Shown: positions 1 to 13,488 of the stretch, piece after piece
How positions within the stretch are numbered: the stretch's first letter is position 1
How the letters are laid out: the number at the start of each line of letters is the position of its first letter
Source: Mangifera indica
Lineage: Eukaryota; Streptophyta; Magnoliopsida; Sapindales; Anacardiaceae
Length of the DNA: 64,000 nucleotides
Assembly: GCF_011075055.1 (NCBI RefSeq)
Contig: NC_058140.1
Coordinates: 12,150,668-12,214,667 of the forward strand
Reading direction: 5' to 3'
Notes under the pieces: generated by a model
Told to the model about the DNA's origin: nothing
The model's input: only the letters and a program-made list of their open reading frames with translations
Database searches by the model: none
Position numbers and translations under genes: made by a program

Positions 1-776
1 GATTTCACAACTAATTTACAATTTGCTTACCTTGAATTAACTAAAGTTGAAATCCTTAGTGAAGATGAGATCAAAACAAAATGAGAATACTAAAATGACT
101 TTTTCATCGATTCTGACAAGATGAGAAGATGTTCATTGATGCTATCGAACTCTTTGATTTAATCTTATTTTTCAATTTACTACAATTTTCCTGTTAACAT
201 ATCCCCTTTTGGCCCCTTACCTTTGACTTACTTAGTATATCAGTTGTCTTCACACCTTTGATGTGATTTAAAATATTTGAGAGTATGAAAATAAAATAAT
301 ATATTACTATTATTTTATTTATGCCAACAAAAAATAAAAATTATTTATATATATATCAATTTTACCAAAGGCAGAACTAATTTATACCTTAATAATTTAT
401 GTTAATTATGATATTTTGTTATTGACAATAAAATATTACACCAGCCATACCCACCCTTATGTTTAACCTGCTAAACCTCAATTTGGAGAGAAAAATGCAT
501 TATTGCATTAAACTCACAGGGTGAAAATACATTCACTCTTCCTATTACTGTGAGCAGTCGGGGCATCACATCTTGGATTTGGCCTCTATTGGAGATGGGC
601 TATTTCATGATTCAGCTAGAAAAAATTCAGAAAGACAAATCTCCATCAAATTCCATTATTCTCATTTACAGGACATTATTAGAGCACTAGGCTGAAACAC
701 ACACCACATTTGCAAAGCCTCATTTCTGCTATGCTTACAGCTTGCTATCAATCACAGAAAGCAACTTGATTAATGT
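1..776. other. intergenic, AT-rich; 3' flank of the first dioxygenase
   Basis: No coding signal is visible. The first 500 bases are AT-rich and non-coding. The part nearest the gene (about 480-776) is presumably the 3' UTR of the minus-strand dioxygenase that ends at 777; this is inference. Confidence 0.5.
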
Positions 777-2018
777 TTACTTCTTGATTTTGAGAGCTCC
801 CTCTAGCTTGTTTGATAGGTCTTCTATCTTGAAATGAGAGATCTGAATGTTCTCCACATCAAGCTTCCTGAAATTACTCAGCTTTCTCTGTGCGAAAAAC
901 CTTCCCCACTTGTATGCTCTATATTTAGCAGGATTGTGCTCATTTATCACCTTATCCAAGGGCTTCACAATGGTGTAATGTGCAGGCATTAAGAAGTACG
1001 GAATCGAAAATCTTTCCCTCTCTGAGTTCACCATCACCCTGTGCTCCACGCTCTCATAAGCTTCATTGCTCCACACCTGCACAACCATATCAATTGTCAG
1101 ATTAAACAAATCAGCAGAGCAGTTTTACATTTGATCTTTGTTGAGTTGATTTTGAAGTTGCAACCTGAACCATGTCACCAACGTTTATGGTATAAGAATC
1201 CGGGGTGGGCTTGACACGAACCCACTCGCCGTCCCATTTTCTCTTCACTTCAAGTCCTCCAACATCATCTTGAGCGAGTACAGTTAAGGCCCCGGCGTCC
1301 TTGTGTCGACCGACGCCAAGTGTGAGGTGAGAGGCTGGGCAAGGCGGGTAGTGATTGAGTCTAATGAAGGTGGTTTGTTCTTTGAAGAAGCCCTGGAATA
1401 TGTTTCCAGGCAACCCCAGACTCAAAGCAATCAATTCCAACAATTTGAAAGCCAGTTTCTCCATCTCTTTGGCATATTCTTCTAATGCCTCCCTGGCAAA
1501 ACAATATCATTAGATTTCATAAAAGAATAGAATTACAATCTTGCAAATAAGTTTTACCTTAATTCAGGGGGATTCTGAGGCCACTGATTATGCCACTCAG
1601 TTATTTCTTCATCATCGGGGTCAGGTGAAGCTGGGATGAAGGTTGGATCGTATACAGTAAAATCAAACACTTCTTTCCAATCTCTAACGTTTTTAGTATG
1701 CTCAGTATCATAGTAACCCAACACCTTCTTCTCATCTCTCCGAACTTTCCTCTTCTCCTCCAACGGCAGGGCGAAAAATTTCCTGGCTACATCTTCTATT
1801 CTCTGGCGCTTTTCCAGGGGCACTCCATGGTTGATCACCTGGAAGAAACCCCATTTCTTGCATGCATCACCTATCTGCGAAACCAGGGCTCCATCAATGG
1901 TGCCTTCAGAAGAGTTTAAAGCTGAGAGATCAATCAAAGGTATGCCTTGGGTTTCAATGACGGAAAGTTTAGGCCTGTGTTCAGGCGCCTGAATGAAAGC
2001 TGGATCTACTTCCCCCAT
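777..2018 (-). CDS. 2-oxoglutarate/Fe(II)-dependent dioxygenase, DOXC class (copy 1)
   Basis: Three exons on the minus strand: 2018-1558, 1492-1165 and 1076-777. All introns are GT-AG with continuous frame, giving 362 aa. The N-terminal DIOX_N region contains KKWGFFQVINHGVP. The C-terminal double-stranded beta-helix carries the iron ligands H217 and D219 (RHKDAG) and H275, and the 2-oxoglutarate-binding R285-F-S287, so the enzyme looks catalytically intact. The family oxidises small molecules such as flavonoids, hormones and alkaloids using Fe(II), 2-oxoglutarate and O2, in the cytosol. From memory the N-terminus (GEVDPAFIQAPEHRP) most resembles the uncharacterised Arabidopsis At3g19000/At3g19010 group; the substrate cannot be inferred. 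It lies head-to-head with the broken copy at 2699, sharing a 680-bp spacer. The start is the first ATG before the conserved N-terminal block. Confidence 0.9.
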
Positions 2019-2698
2019 GGCGATTGATTAGATTAGTGGCTTGTGACTTGTGATAGTGATAAATGATTCTTACAATTTATGGTGGGAGAACAAGAATGAA
2101 TGTAGACGGGATATTGGGAAAAGTGATAGTGGCCACGTAATACCTTGAGAATTAAGGAGGATGCTCTTGTCGTTTAGCCTGATTACAAATAAACAAGCGA
2201 AATTTGTCGTCTTCACGTAACAATCGGCCGAGCTTCTGTTCACTATTGAAGATCAACTGATTAAGTGACGTATCTGCTTGCATGATTGCAGCAGTAAACA
2301 AAGAATAATCAGCTGTTTAATTTGGCACGAAAATTTTAGTCAGATTAATCATCGTCGGATTCCAAGCTCTGCAGTAATTGGTCTCTGTCCAAATCAGTGC
2401 ATACATTAATCAAGAATCAATGCAGACAATTATATTGGATAGCACAAAATTTTCTTGGCAAAGTAACTTCAAATCATGCAGGTGCAAGCACTTGCGTCAC
2501 AATTAACCAAAACAAATTTTGCTACGCATTTCATCACCTGCAGTGCCACATTTACCCCCTAATGCTGCTTGTGTCAAATCTCACATGCCCAACTCTTCTA
2601 CATTATGAAAGACTACGTAATCTCAATTTCGAATCAATATCATTTTTCAAAAGTTAAAGTGATAAACCTCTTGTCTTATTGAATGTTAACTATACACC
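2019..2698. promoter_or_regulatory. bidirectional spacer between divergent dioxygenase copies
   Basis: The 680 bp between the ATGs of copy 1 (minus) and copy 2 (plus) must hold the promoters of both. I see no clear TATA box close to either ATG and no coding region. The function is inferred from position only. Confidence 0.4.
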
Positions 2699-4400
2699 AT
2701 GGAGGGAGAAATAGATCAGGCTTTTATCCAGGCCCCGGAGCACAGGCCTAAACTTTCAGGAACTGAAGCCCAAGGCATTCTTTTAATTGATCTCTTATAA
2801 GGTGTTTGGTTTGAATAATATTTTATTATCAAAATAGAAAAATTATCTTGAAGATAAATTATTTAGAAGATTACTGGGTATAAATAATTACTATGTTTGA
2901 TAAAATTTGATAGATATAAATAATTATTATGTTTGGTTAAAGGTAATAAAAGATTACTAATAAATTATTTTACTTAAATGCCCCTGAATATAATTATTTT
3001 TAAATATTTTTTATATTATTTATCATATTAATTAAAAATAAATTTATTTTTATCCCAAAAAATTAATAAATAATAATATAATTATAATAAAATCAAGATT
3101 AGCTTGGTAATCTTTAAATACCTAAGGTGAAGGTGATAATCAGATTACCATCTATATTACCTGTCATGTCAGTATTGGTAATAGAAAATTACTGTAATAT
3201 TTTATTACTGACAAATTAAACAAGGAAATAAAAGATAGATTACCAAGATAATCTTTGATAACTTGAACCAAACGCCCCCATGGTTTTAAACTCACATGAT
3301 GATCACAGGAACATTGATGGCCTTGTTTTGGAGATACGCAATGCATGCAAGAACTGGGGTTTCTTCCAGGTAATCAACCATGGAGTGCCCCTGGAGAAGC
3401 GCCAAAAGATTGAGAATGCATCAAGGAAATTTTTTGCTCAACCATTGGAGAAGAAGAGGAAGGTGAGGAGAGATGAAGCAACTGCCTTGGGTTATTATGA
3501 TGCTGATCACACCAAGAACGTTAGAGATTGGAAAGAGTTGTTTGATTTTGCCGTGCAGAATCTAATGTTAGTCTCAGCTTCCTCTGATCCTGATGACAAG
3601 GAAGTCATCGAGTAATTTAATTGGTTGCCTGAGTACCCTCCTGAATTTAGGTAATATTTTTCGAACTCTAAAAGGATTTTGTATATGTTGTTTGCATTTG
3701 TTATATTTGATGAACTTTCCGAACCAGAGAGGCCTGTGAAGAATATGCAAGAGAAGTGGTGAAACTAGGTTACAAATTGATGGAACTTATTGCCCTGAGC
3801 CTTGGCCTGCCAGAAAACACTTTCGCTAAATTTTACAGAGATCAAACCAGCCTTGTTAGATTTAATCATTATCCTCCCTGCCCAGTTCCTCACTTGGCTC
3901 TGGGAGTCGGACGACACAAGGACTCCGGTGCCCTGACCATCCTCGCTCAAGATGATGTCGGAGGACTCGAAGTGAAATGCAAATCTAATGGAGAATGGAT
4001 TCGTGTGAAGCCCACGCCGGATGCTTATATCATCAATGTTGGTGACATTCTCCAGGTATAAATGCGTTTTTGCAGGATCAGGATAAAGATTCAGTAGCAT
4101 TCAAAATTTGGTGATTAATGGAAAGGTTTGAACATGCAGGCTTGGACCAATGAAATTTATGAGAGTGTGGAGCATCGAGTGGTGGTTAACACCGAGAAGG
4201 AGAGGTTTTCTATTGCATTTTTCTTTAATCCGGCGCATTACACCATGGTGAAACCCCTGGATGAGCTGATAAACGAGAGAAATCCGGCCAAGTATCGGGC
4301 ATACAACTGGGGAAAGTTTATAGCTACCAGAAAGCAAAGTAATTTCAAGAAGCTTGATGTGGAGAACATCCAAGTTCATCACTTCAGAGTTCCAGAGTGA
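2699..4400 (+). pseudogene. DOXC dioxygenase copy 2, disrupted
   Basis: Same three-exon plan as its neighbours. Exon 1 runs 2699-2800 and 3280-3658 with an inserted element between; exon 2 is 3728-4055 and exon 3 is 4140-4400. Exon 1 opens like copy 1 (PEHRPKLS, then LLIDLL) but meets a TAA exactly at the insertion near 2800. Homology resumes after 3280 (NACKNWGFFQVINHGVP). A second in-frame TAA at 3613-3615 falls just before the exon-1 donor, where copy 1 has a tryptophan-containing stretch. Exon 2 (328 nt, as in both neighbours) keeps RHKDSG, and exon 3 keeps EHRVVVN and RFS, so the catalytic residues survive in a gene that cannot make the full protein. Exon 3 also ends about 14 codons earlier than copy 1. 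AATAAA signals follow near 4447. A shorter protein from an internal start is possible but would lack the N-terminal part. Confidence 0.88.
2801..3279. mobile_element. non-autonomous DNA element inserted in dioxygenase copy 2
   Basis: An AT-rich block of about 480 bp with no coding capacity interrupts the exon. Its ends are imperfect inverted repeats: left GGTGTTTGGTTTGAATAA; right, read on the other strand, GGCGTTTGGTTCAAGTTA. Motifs resembling GGTAATC and GATTACC recur inside in both orientations. This is the layout of a plant MITE. I could not define a clean target duplication, so the superfamily is left open (PIF/Harbinger or hAT are candidates). Confidence 0.75.
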
Positions 4401-4689
4401 GGAGAGTGGTTTAAGTAACTCATAAAAGCAGCTCTATTATTGTCAGAATAAATAAAATTTGTGGCCTTCAGATGCCATGCTGTAGAAATACAGGAGAAGA
4501 ACACTATACTATTATAGTAATGTTACATATGTAATAAAATAAAGATTATTGCTTGTGTTACTCTAAATACAACCATTGGCAATTGATGAACATTTCAAAA
4601 TTTCGTAGCCACTGACACAATTCAATCATTTGCTGTCGTTAGTAACCTTGTGGCATCTCTACCTACACATATCTTCAGAGTTAATTTTT

Positions 4690-6391
4690 TGTAGTAACCT
4701 CATGTACGTTCAGAGGTAATTTAGTCATTTGGCATAATTCAGCTCTTTCGGAAGGTTTGACTACATTGAATTTACAAGGTCAACAAAAAAGTCAAACTTG
4801 TGGGATGCCCATCCTTATAAGCTAACAATTTCAAATCGGGTTTGTGCAATTTTCACGATGTGAATCTTGGGAACACTTGTCCCACTTGAAGGGATGGTCA
4901 TCTCATGTGTGTTTTACAACAGTTATAAAACTCCTCTCAGTGTCATGTTTAGGTTATACATTCTAACCCTAGACTCAATTTTCTCATAGGGTGCAGTGAG
5001 GATTGAGAGCTGCCAGAGCAAATGAACGCCACCAGATTCTTGCCACGTGAAGACTAAGCATCGTCGGAGGAGAAGTAGGCGAATTTTTTTCCTTCTCATG
5101 TCTAATGCCCTGTTTTATTATGATATGTGCGATTTGTATTTAGAGTAGTTATACTATGGTGTTGCAATATACATACATTTATATATGTATGTATGTATTG
5201 TACATGAATATGGTCATGATGATGGTAGGATATTAAGAATATATATATGAAATTCTTTGAGCCTTGTTATAGGTTGTTGTGATATGGGTATCTTTGGATT
5301 GGTTTTGGTAAATGGAATAAAGTAAGGGAGTTTTAGGTTGATTCGGGATATTTCAATTATGCGAATCATTGTCAAAAACAACGAGATTTCATAGCTTTCA
5401 AAGGTTGGAGACATCTATCCCAGTAGGACTAGGATGGCTGTCCCATTGTAAAGTAGGAGACGATGTTTGCATTAAGCATAACGGTTAGATTGGTAATTTC
5501 AAAACATAGCTTATTCGACACGTGAGGACTAGGTTAGGGAGGAACGGTCATCCTATTACTTTTTGGAAAGGTCATCCTTAGTGTAGAACCGTCGTCCTCT
5601 AAGGTAAGAAGGTATGTTGTATTGAGGGCTTGGAAAGAATATTTTTGCCCTATATGAGATGTCAAGGGATGAAAGAAATGTCCAGGATGTCCATTCCAAT
5701 TGGGTTCATTTTTAGAGGTGTCTGAGATGTTCGTTTTAATGATTTACTAGTTATACGAAGTTTATGAGATATTCGTTTCAATGGGGTAAAGGTTATAAAA
5801 GTCATCCGAGTTGTCTACCCTGACTCTCGATAAGACATAAGAGATGTTTGGGATGTCATACTTAAGAGCATTATGATCGACGACTTGAAATGGTAAGAGG
5901 TGTCTAAGACATCCATGTGACAAGTGTTTGGGACACTAGATTTTTATGGATATGGAGACAACTAGGCTGTCACTGATGGTTTCGAAATGCTCGGTTTATT
6001 GCGTGCTTACTAGGTGTACTATCACTCGTATATTGTTTTTGGCTTATAGGTAGACATAAAGGCAGAACGAACAGGGAGACTAGAGAATTAGCTCAGTGAT
6101 AGTTCGGCCACTATCGTAGATGCTCCATTTATTCATTAACTAATTACTTTTGAGATTATTTTATACATTATTATTATTACTATCAGTTTTTTTTATGGAT
6201 TGTGGGTTCCAATTGAATAATTATCATTTTTAACATTTTGGATCATATTTCTATTTTAATAAAAATTTATCAAGGTATTTCATAAAATAGTTTTCTCGTA
6301 ATGCACATGTATGAAAAAATTTTTGTTGCATGCATGACAAATCATCTCAATAGTTACTCCCAGCGGTATGGTCTGAAGATGAGGTGTTACA
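4690..6391. mobile_element. probable solo LTR of a Ty3/gypsy chromovirus-like retrotransposon
   Basis: A non-coding block of about 1.7 kb starts TGTAGTAACC and ends GGTGTTACA, the TG...CA ends seen in chromovirus LTRs (usually TGTAACACC...GGTGTTACA). It is followed by TTTTC and preceded by TTTTT, a possible 5-bp target duplication. A TATAAAA box lies at 4924-4930, as expected for an LTR promoter. Inside, from about 4890 to 5960, short GGATGTCC / GGTCATCC-like motifs recur many times. No gag or pol coding and no second LTR are present, so it reads as a recombined solo LTR. The orientation is probably plus, judged from the TATA box. Confidence 0.6.
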
Positions 6392-6636
6392 TTTTCTTAT
6401 CAGAAATTGAAGAAAAAATACAGTAAAAACTGAGAAGTTTTTAAGCTGTTTCAGTGTTAATACCAAAAGATGGAGGAGATGAGGCCTCCACTTATCATAT
6501 TTTGATGTCAAATTCTTCTTAACTCTCACTCAGATTCAGGAGTGTGTGTTTTATTAATAATATACAAGCTTTATTTACGAAGCCAATGCAACTTAAGATT
6601 GTAAATTTAGCCAAACTCACTTGGCCATGATTACTC

Positions 6637-8068
6637 CTATATCCTGAAATGGCGAATCTGAATGTTTTCCACATTTTGCTTGTTGTAATCGCTGCGATTT
6701 CTAGAAGCAAAAAATTTGCCCCAGTTGAATTCCCTGTATTTGGCAGGATTTTGTTCACTAACAAGCTCCTCGAAAGGCTTCAACATAACATAGTGGGCAG
6801 GGAAGAAGAAGAATGGAATAGATATCCTTCCCTTTGTAGAGTTCACCACCACCCTGTGCTCTGGACTTTCATATGTATCATTGCTCCATACCTGCAAAAA
6901 GATCACCACTCACAATGTAGCCTTACATCTAGACATTAAATGAAAACATTCCACACCATTTGATTTCAAAGAAACCTGAACCAATGAAAACTTTGAAAGA
7001 TTAAAGAAAAGTACCTGAGTAGCATCACCAAGGTTAATAATAAAGGCATCTGGGATTGGTCTAACAGGAATCCACTCTCCATCTGATTTCCTCTTAATTT
7101 GAAGCCCACCAACATCATCTTGAGCGAGGACAGTTAATGCACCTCCATCTTTGTGTGGACCAACACCTAGAGCTAGATCAGGAGAAGGGCAAGGAGGATA
7201 GTAATTCAGCCGCATAAAGCTGATTTGATCTTTAAAATAACCATGCATCCGATTTGCGGGCAAGCCTAAGCTGAGGGAGATAAATTCTAACAACTTGTAT
7301 GCTAGTTTTTCCACCTCTCCTGCATATGCCTTACATGTGTCCCTAGCCAGTACAATGAATTAGAGCGTATAAAGAAAGAGCAAACCTGAAAGCAAAATGG
7401 GTTTCTTAATCCATTTCTGGCAACACTTTTTTCCTGTTTTAAAATTAAAATCTGGTTTAAGAAACCATATCTCTGGATACCCCATGTATCCTCAAGCACA
7501 AGGGTTTGGATGTTCTAGGGTGGAGACTCACATTCAATCCAAAGAAAAACACATTTCTAGCAATACATTTGTCATTTATATAGGTAGATTCAAGAAAACA
7601 GTATGGTACTTTGAAGGAGTTATTTTACCTAAATTCATGAGGGTACTGAGGCCACTGGTTTGTCAACATCCTTAGTTGTTCATCATCAGGCTCATGGGAA
7701 GCTGGCACAAAGGAAGGATCTTTCACCAATAAATCAAACACCTCCTTCCAATCCCTTACATTCTTGGTATGTTCACTATCATAGTATCCCATAGGATTCA
7801 CTTCATCTCTCTTCACCAGCTTCTTCTCCTCCATTGGTTGATCAAAGAATTCCTTTGCCATCCTTTCCATCCTTTTGCGCAATTCCGAAGGCACTCCATG
7901 ATTGATGACCTGAAAAAATCCCCATTTCTTGCATGCTTGGCCAAGCTCCAAGGCAATTTCTTTGGTGTCACCAGACAAGTCAATAACTGGGATTTCATCG
8001 GCTTCAATAACTTTGTTTTGTGGGCGAAAATCAGTTGGTTGAATGAAGGCTGGATCAACTTCAGGCAT
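6637..8068 (-). CDS. 2-oxoglutarate/Fe(II)-dependent dioxygenase, DOXC class (copy 3)
   Basis: Exons 8068-7629, 7342-7015 and 6891-6637 give a continuous 340-aa protein. Intron positions and phases match copy 1 and exon 2 is again exactly 328 nt. The N-terminus MPEVDPAFIQ and KKWGFFQVINHGVP mark the same subfamily. Iron ligands H210 and D212 (PHKDGG) and H268, with R278-x-S280 for 2-oxoglutarate, are all present. Compared with copy 1 it is more diverged and ends at HFRI, without the Lys-rich tail. Role as for copy 1: soluble oxidation of an unknown small molecule. It lies convergent to the broken copy 2, with the solo LTR between them. Function confidence is limited to enzyme class. Confidence 0.9.
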
Positions 8069-9275
8069 GGTTGGATAATATGTGGACAGTGTGATGGATG
8101 GTATAAGAAACTAGTGGCTGTGTTTGATAATCTTTGTATCAATTTAAATACATTGAACCTGGACCAATGAAGGTGATATAATGTACAGTAAGGTGGGTTA
8201 GTTCGGAAATTTCTACAATTTCAACGCCAGCAGGTGTTGATGATGTTGCTATTTCTATTTCTTGTGGAGTCTGCCATTTTTGTGGGACAGAGGATGAGGA
8301 GATGACACATTGACACCCTTTTGCGAGGGCCCATTGAGCATTATGCTGATTATTAGTTTAATGTAGTCTTCAATGGAGGTTGAGGGAAAGAGACAGCCAG
8401 GAAAAAGCACTTGCACTGAATGGCTAATGATGAACTAATAAGATGAGCAAGATGATGAAAAATACAAAGAAAAATGGAAACAAATGAAAAGGAGGACCAC
8501 TGATTATACTAATCAGCTATCAGAGGAAGATTACAAAGAATAGGAAATGTTCTGCAAAGCCTCACTCTCGTTTCTTTTTCCACTTCACGCCATAATATAT
8601 CCATATAGCAAAAATAATATTTATTAGCTAAATCACATTAAACATGGACAGTTTGAATTGGAAAGAAAATAAAATTGGTTGATGGGTTTTGTTTGGAAGC
8701 TTCTGCTGCAAAAATGTAACTCATAAAGATCATCATAACTGGAAGGATAAGCTCCATCAATCTCGCAGATCATCACAACTGACAGAACTTCAGTACCGAT
8801 CATAGAAATTATTTGTATGGTTTCCGAAACGTATAAGGCAGTGACATGAATGACAAGTGGTACCCACTGTCTAAGAGCAGATGCATCTCAACCGCATCAT
8901 CTAAACAAAAACGGCATATCATCTACATTTTCCCCATCAAACTGGCCAAACACCGTCAGAATCAAAGCAAACTGCAGAAAGTGATCTAAGATCCATGAAA
9001 TCATCAAGAAATATCTAAACCCTAAATGCAGATTAAGATTATTGCATCCAGGACCATCTTTCTCAAATCCATATCAAACTAAATGTTTCATTGCTCTTAT
9101 TTTATCTAAACGTTTGAAGGAGTACAGATAAAAATTCTTTCTCCTACGAATTTCAGTTGCATGACATATAGTTCCGAACAAGATCGTGGACAACACGCTA
9201 CATATGCTACTCTGTACAAAATAGAAATGAAACATTAAGTCATTGAGGTATAACTGAGTTGAGTATCTTTAGTCA
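8069..9275. other. intergenic, 5' region of dioxygenase copy 3 and 3' UTR of the next gene
   Basis: No coding region is supported. The left part is the upstream region of dioxygenase copy 3. The right part, roughly from 8900, is probably the 3' UTR of the FAM114-like gene. I see no repeat structure of note. Confidence 0.5.
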
Positions 9276-12200
9276 TCATGCTGCAGGAATAGAAGTTGAA
9301 AGGACTACATAAGACAAGTATTGGAGCCCGTCCTGGATTTTTCCCACTGCAGTTGTGTGACCAGCACGGAGATTTTCAGAGAAGGCATTAGCTTTTTCCT
9401 GAATTGATGGTTTTGCAACTTCAGGAGAATTGGCAGAAGCACTCTTCATGGCTGATTGGTAAGATTCAGCAACATCAGATATGCCTAAAAGGAGAAAATT
9501 ACTTCTTCCAATCAGCAAGTCTTAATTAGTGTAGAAATTTTTTAAAACGCACAAGAAGTTTGTCAGAAACAAAGATGAATGATGACATAGGGCTTGAAAT
9601 CTCACTATGGAACACCTTAAGCATAGCATAACACAAATTAATCAAGGTAAAAACCTAAAACACTAAGCTTGGAATATACAAAAATTTCCTAGTAAGGATA
9701 CACTGAGGAGATGCATCTTTTCGGCGTTCCTTAACACTCCCAAGCAGAAGACATTATTGACAGTATTAAGTTTATTATGTTCAATAATGAGAACAGAACC
9801 ACATAATTTTAGACCTTATAAATATGGTTCAAAATTTTTTAAGAGGCTTCCAATTCACTGCTCATCATTATTGACAAAACCAAAATCTCTACTAAGCTTG
9901 ACATGTAAATATGTATTGGCACGGTAAAATTATTCATTTCAGAGAAATACAATTTAATTATCATGACATTTGAGTGTCAAACATCAAACCTGTAATAAAG
10001 CTGTTTGAAACTGCTTCTAGATATGCTGTCATTGATTGTGCCTTTGTTCTGATTATTTTAGCTTTTTCAACAGAATCCTCAGGCCAGTCAATATTCAAAG
10101 CATCACTATCAGCATCTCCATCTTGAATCTTGCTAGCATTTGATATTATGGATTTTCCGAGCAAAAGCAATTGAGATACAGCAACACAGCACATTTCGGA
10201 GAGTCTCTGCAAGACATGCATCAACTTATTAAATCTAATTAACCAGAAAACAAAAGCAAAGTCCACTAAAAGCAGTTGGGTGGAAGAGGTTTCAAAAACT
10301 CCAATTTAATTCCATACATGAACACCCTCTGAATGAACAGATTCTAGTCTGCCAGCAGTCCTTTGAACAATATCATTGACAGTTAGTCCTGCTAAGGCAT
10401 TCGTGAAGCTGCAGACATACGAAAATCATTAATTAGTGCATGAAGCAAAGGAGTTAAGTACAGGAAAAAGGTCACATTCCAACTGATGTATGACATTCTT
10501 ATATCCAAAATCAGAATACTCATTAATATCAGCCCAGCTGATATTGCAATCACAATTGAATAAACAAACAAGAAAACTAGGGTCCACATGAACATTCCTT
10601 GAGGAAAACCAATGCAGGATTTTTGGCATACAACATTCAAATTTTCAAAAGAAAAAATGAGTGAGCTGCTGATTGGATGCTATGAATTTATACAGTCAAA
10701 CACAAAAGCAGCCCAACTATAAAATCACAAAAGTCAATAACATCAAATGAAAGACCAAATACTAACAATAGAACCAATAAATCAATGCAAACAAGCACAG
10801 CCAATAAAACTGGCCTATGAAAAGGTTGAAATAAATTAAATAAAATTAGAAACTGATGAACAAGAACAAGAAAGCATATGGAACAAAGCACATTACCCTG
10901 TAGCCATATCAGCAGCCTTGCTGACGCTCAAATCAAATAAATTCTTCATTTCTTCACCACATCCCTCAGTTCCAGTTTCTACTTTTTTTCCTCTATCTGA
11001 CTCAGCACTACCATCCACTTCAGTACTCAAGCTAAAAATTTTCTGGACTCGTTTGAGATTTCCATCACATGCAGATTTCTGATCTGATGATAATTTTGCC
11101 TTTCTTCTATTAAATAAGAGTGCATGGTGGTTGGACAACGCCTCCAGTTCCTGACATCATCATGGTTCAATGTTATTAACAGTTATATATTTTGCTGTGC
11201 AAAGTTCAACTTCAAGGATGAGAAAGTGACCTCTATCTGTTCTGGACCTCCATATATGTAGAAGCAACGATCAAATGTCACTTCCTCGGATAACTGATCC
11301 TCATTACCTTCTTGTTCTGAATCTTTATTCTTTTCAATGTCAATACCAGTCTCTGCGATCAGTAGATCGATAGTCTCCTTGCCTACATATTCAAGCACTT
11401 GCATTCCCTTTGCTGTAAAAGCTCTTCCAGTCTGCAAATTAGATTTGTGGGATTAGCAGTCAGGAAACATTATTGCACAAGAAGACAAGGGTTGAACAAA
11501 CCTCCATCAAGGATGGTGCAGCAGAACCAGTTTCCCCACCCTGCTGAACAGATCCCGCAAGGTTCACAGCAGAGTGCTCAAGCCTAGAAAACAAAAGGAA
11601 GAATTTTAATTGATCAGAGAAACTTGTCAACATGAGTCTGCAGCTTAAGTCTTAATTTAGAAATTCATGTATCTTAATTTTAATCCCACATGCAGTATGC
11701 TCAGAACACAAGATACCAGTAATCAATCAAGGAAATCAATTAGTATATATGGAAAAGTATGATTTTTAATTGAACTCAACATTTTAACAAGATCATCTCA
11801 CGAGCATCCATTTGCTAAGTCAAACACTTATATAAATCTTCCTAACTATGTTTCTACATATTAATTACAGGCTCAAACTTGCACATCTAAATTTATCTTA
11901 ATTTATGACTTTCAAGATAAATGATAAGGAAATATCTGCCATGGTAGCTGTTTGATATCATCAGCAATCCACACAGGGTACATTCTAATTGAAAACATTT
12001 GACTTTACCAGATTATATATTCACAAAGTACCATTCAGAACCGCACAAGCACACTCCCAACTAGCTTATTCATTTAAGGGGAATAAAAAGAGCATGACTA
12101 GAAAACTCCCTTCAGCTAGAAAACTTCACTATCATTGTGTTCCCATGAGTGCAACTAAAGATCAAATTATCTATCTGACAGTACACTAGCAATTAAACAT

Positions 12201-13488
12201 ACTTCTGAACAAAAGCAGTACTGCCTTTCCATGCGCTTCCTAAAGCCTGCCAAGCTCCAGAAGTGAAATTCTCAACAGAATTATCAAGAACCCTTAATCC
12301 CTGCAATTATTAACAAGTTTTTTTTAAATTAGCCCAAAAGGGCAAAACTACCAGCTCTTGGCAACAGAAACAAGTAACTGAAAATAAATAAATTAGAATT
12401 AAAGCTGATGGCAATTTTCATGATTAACAACATTGACATGTTTCCAACAACAATTTAGCATTTTGCTCAAAACAATTTTGAGATAGATATTGATGTTAAA
12501 CAAGATATGATGCCACATAGATCAGAACAATAAAAATTTAGAGGCAGAAACACAAAACTAGCATTGCCAATTGCTTATCCAGTTGGAGAGATTACACCAA
12601 CATATACAACAAACACTTGCCTGGCCTAGGAAGGACTCCTCACTAGCATTCTCCAATTTCTCCAAAGCAGACTTTCGTTTTATTTCATTCTCATCTTCAC
12701 TTTCCTTCTCAGATGCAGCGTCCTCAACCTTTTCCTCTTTCTTGAGAGGTTCGGAGTCTTCATTTTGCACATCCATGAAGCTCGTTGCAGCCTTCTCTGC
12801 AGCAACAGATGCCTGCATCCACAAAGAACTGCTCAATCATATTGAAAATCATCAAACAACAACGATGAGAAATAAAATATAGATGTTTAAAAATTTTATC
12901 TCTTAGAAAAAAGGCTGCTCTGGCTAACCTAAATCCTCCAAACCTGCTTCAAGAATTTGAATTCAAAACAAAGCCGATAATAAACACTACAATATTAAAT
13001 AATGTGAAACTTCAGCATTGATCTTTTGCAAATGAAGCTCAAGCCTTCTGTAGCAAGCCACATACTAACAACTCAACTAACCCTACTTATTAACCCATAT
13101 AAATCACCCAGCTCTCAACCAAAGTAACAAGAATTCCCAATAAACTATAAGCATACTTCGATTAAATCCCAGTTCAAAAAAGACAATCTAGAAATGAGAA
13201 ATAATAACAAGAACACAGTACATATAGTAAAACAAATGATCAAGTGCGCTAACAGAAACTCATTAATTAACATAAAGAGAGAGAAAAACGAAACTTAAAG
13301 CTTACATTGCGAGAGATCTCTTGAGCAGCCTTTTGAAGATCTGATAGAACTGTAAGCGCAGAAAAACCCCAACCTCCCCATCCTCCAGATTTCGCTGGTG
13401 ATTCTTCAACTTTAGTTTCTTCGTTTTGGGACTTTTTCTCTTCTGGTTTTTGGTTCTCGTTCTCGTTCTTGTTCTTATCGTCTTCCAT
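9276..13488 (-). CDS. FAM114/NOXP20-like protein (DUF719)
   Basis: Nine exons on the minus strand: 13488-13306, 12812-12621, 12300-12203, 11583-11502, 11431-11231, 11150-10897, 10408-10318, 10206-9990 and 9484-9276, giving 508 aa in continuous frame. The N-terminus is highly charged (Lys/Glu/Asn) and leads to the SGGWGGWGFSALTVLSDLQKA motif that opens FAM114 proteins. An acidic Lys/Glu linker follows, then GRAFTAKGMQVLEYVGKETIDLL, matching the family's conserved GK-T-D core, then an alpha-helical C-terminal half. In animals FAM114A proteins are Golgi/Rab2-associated; the plant role is not established. The intron after exon 2 must use a GC donor (CAG|GCAAGT), because the nearby GT would shift frame into a stop. 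From memory this may correspond to At2g15860, annotated as a BAT2-domain protein, upstream of the LRX in Arabidopsis. Confidence 0.85.
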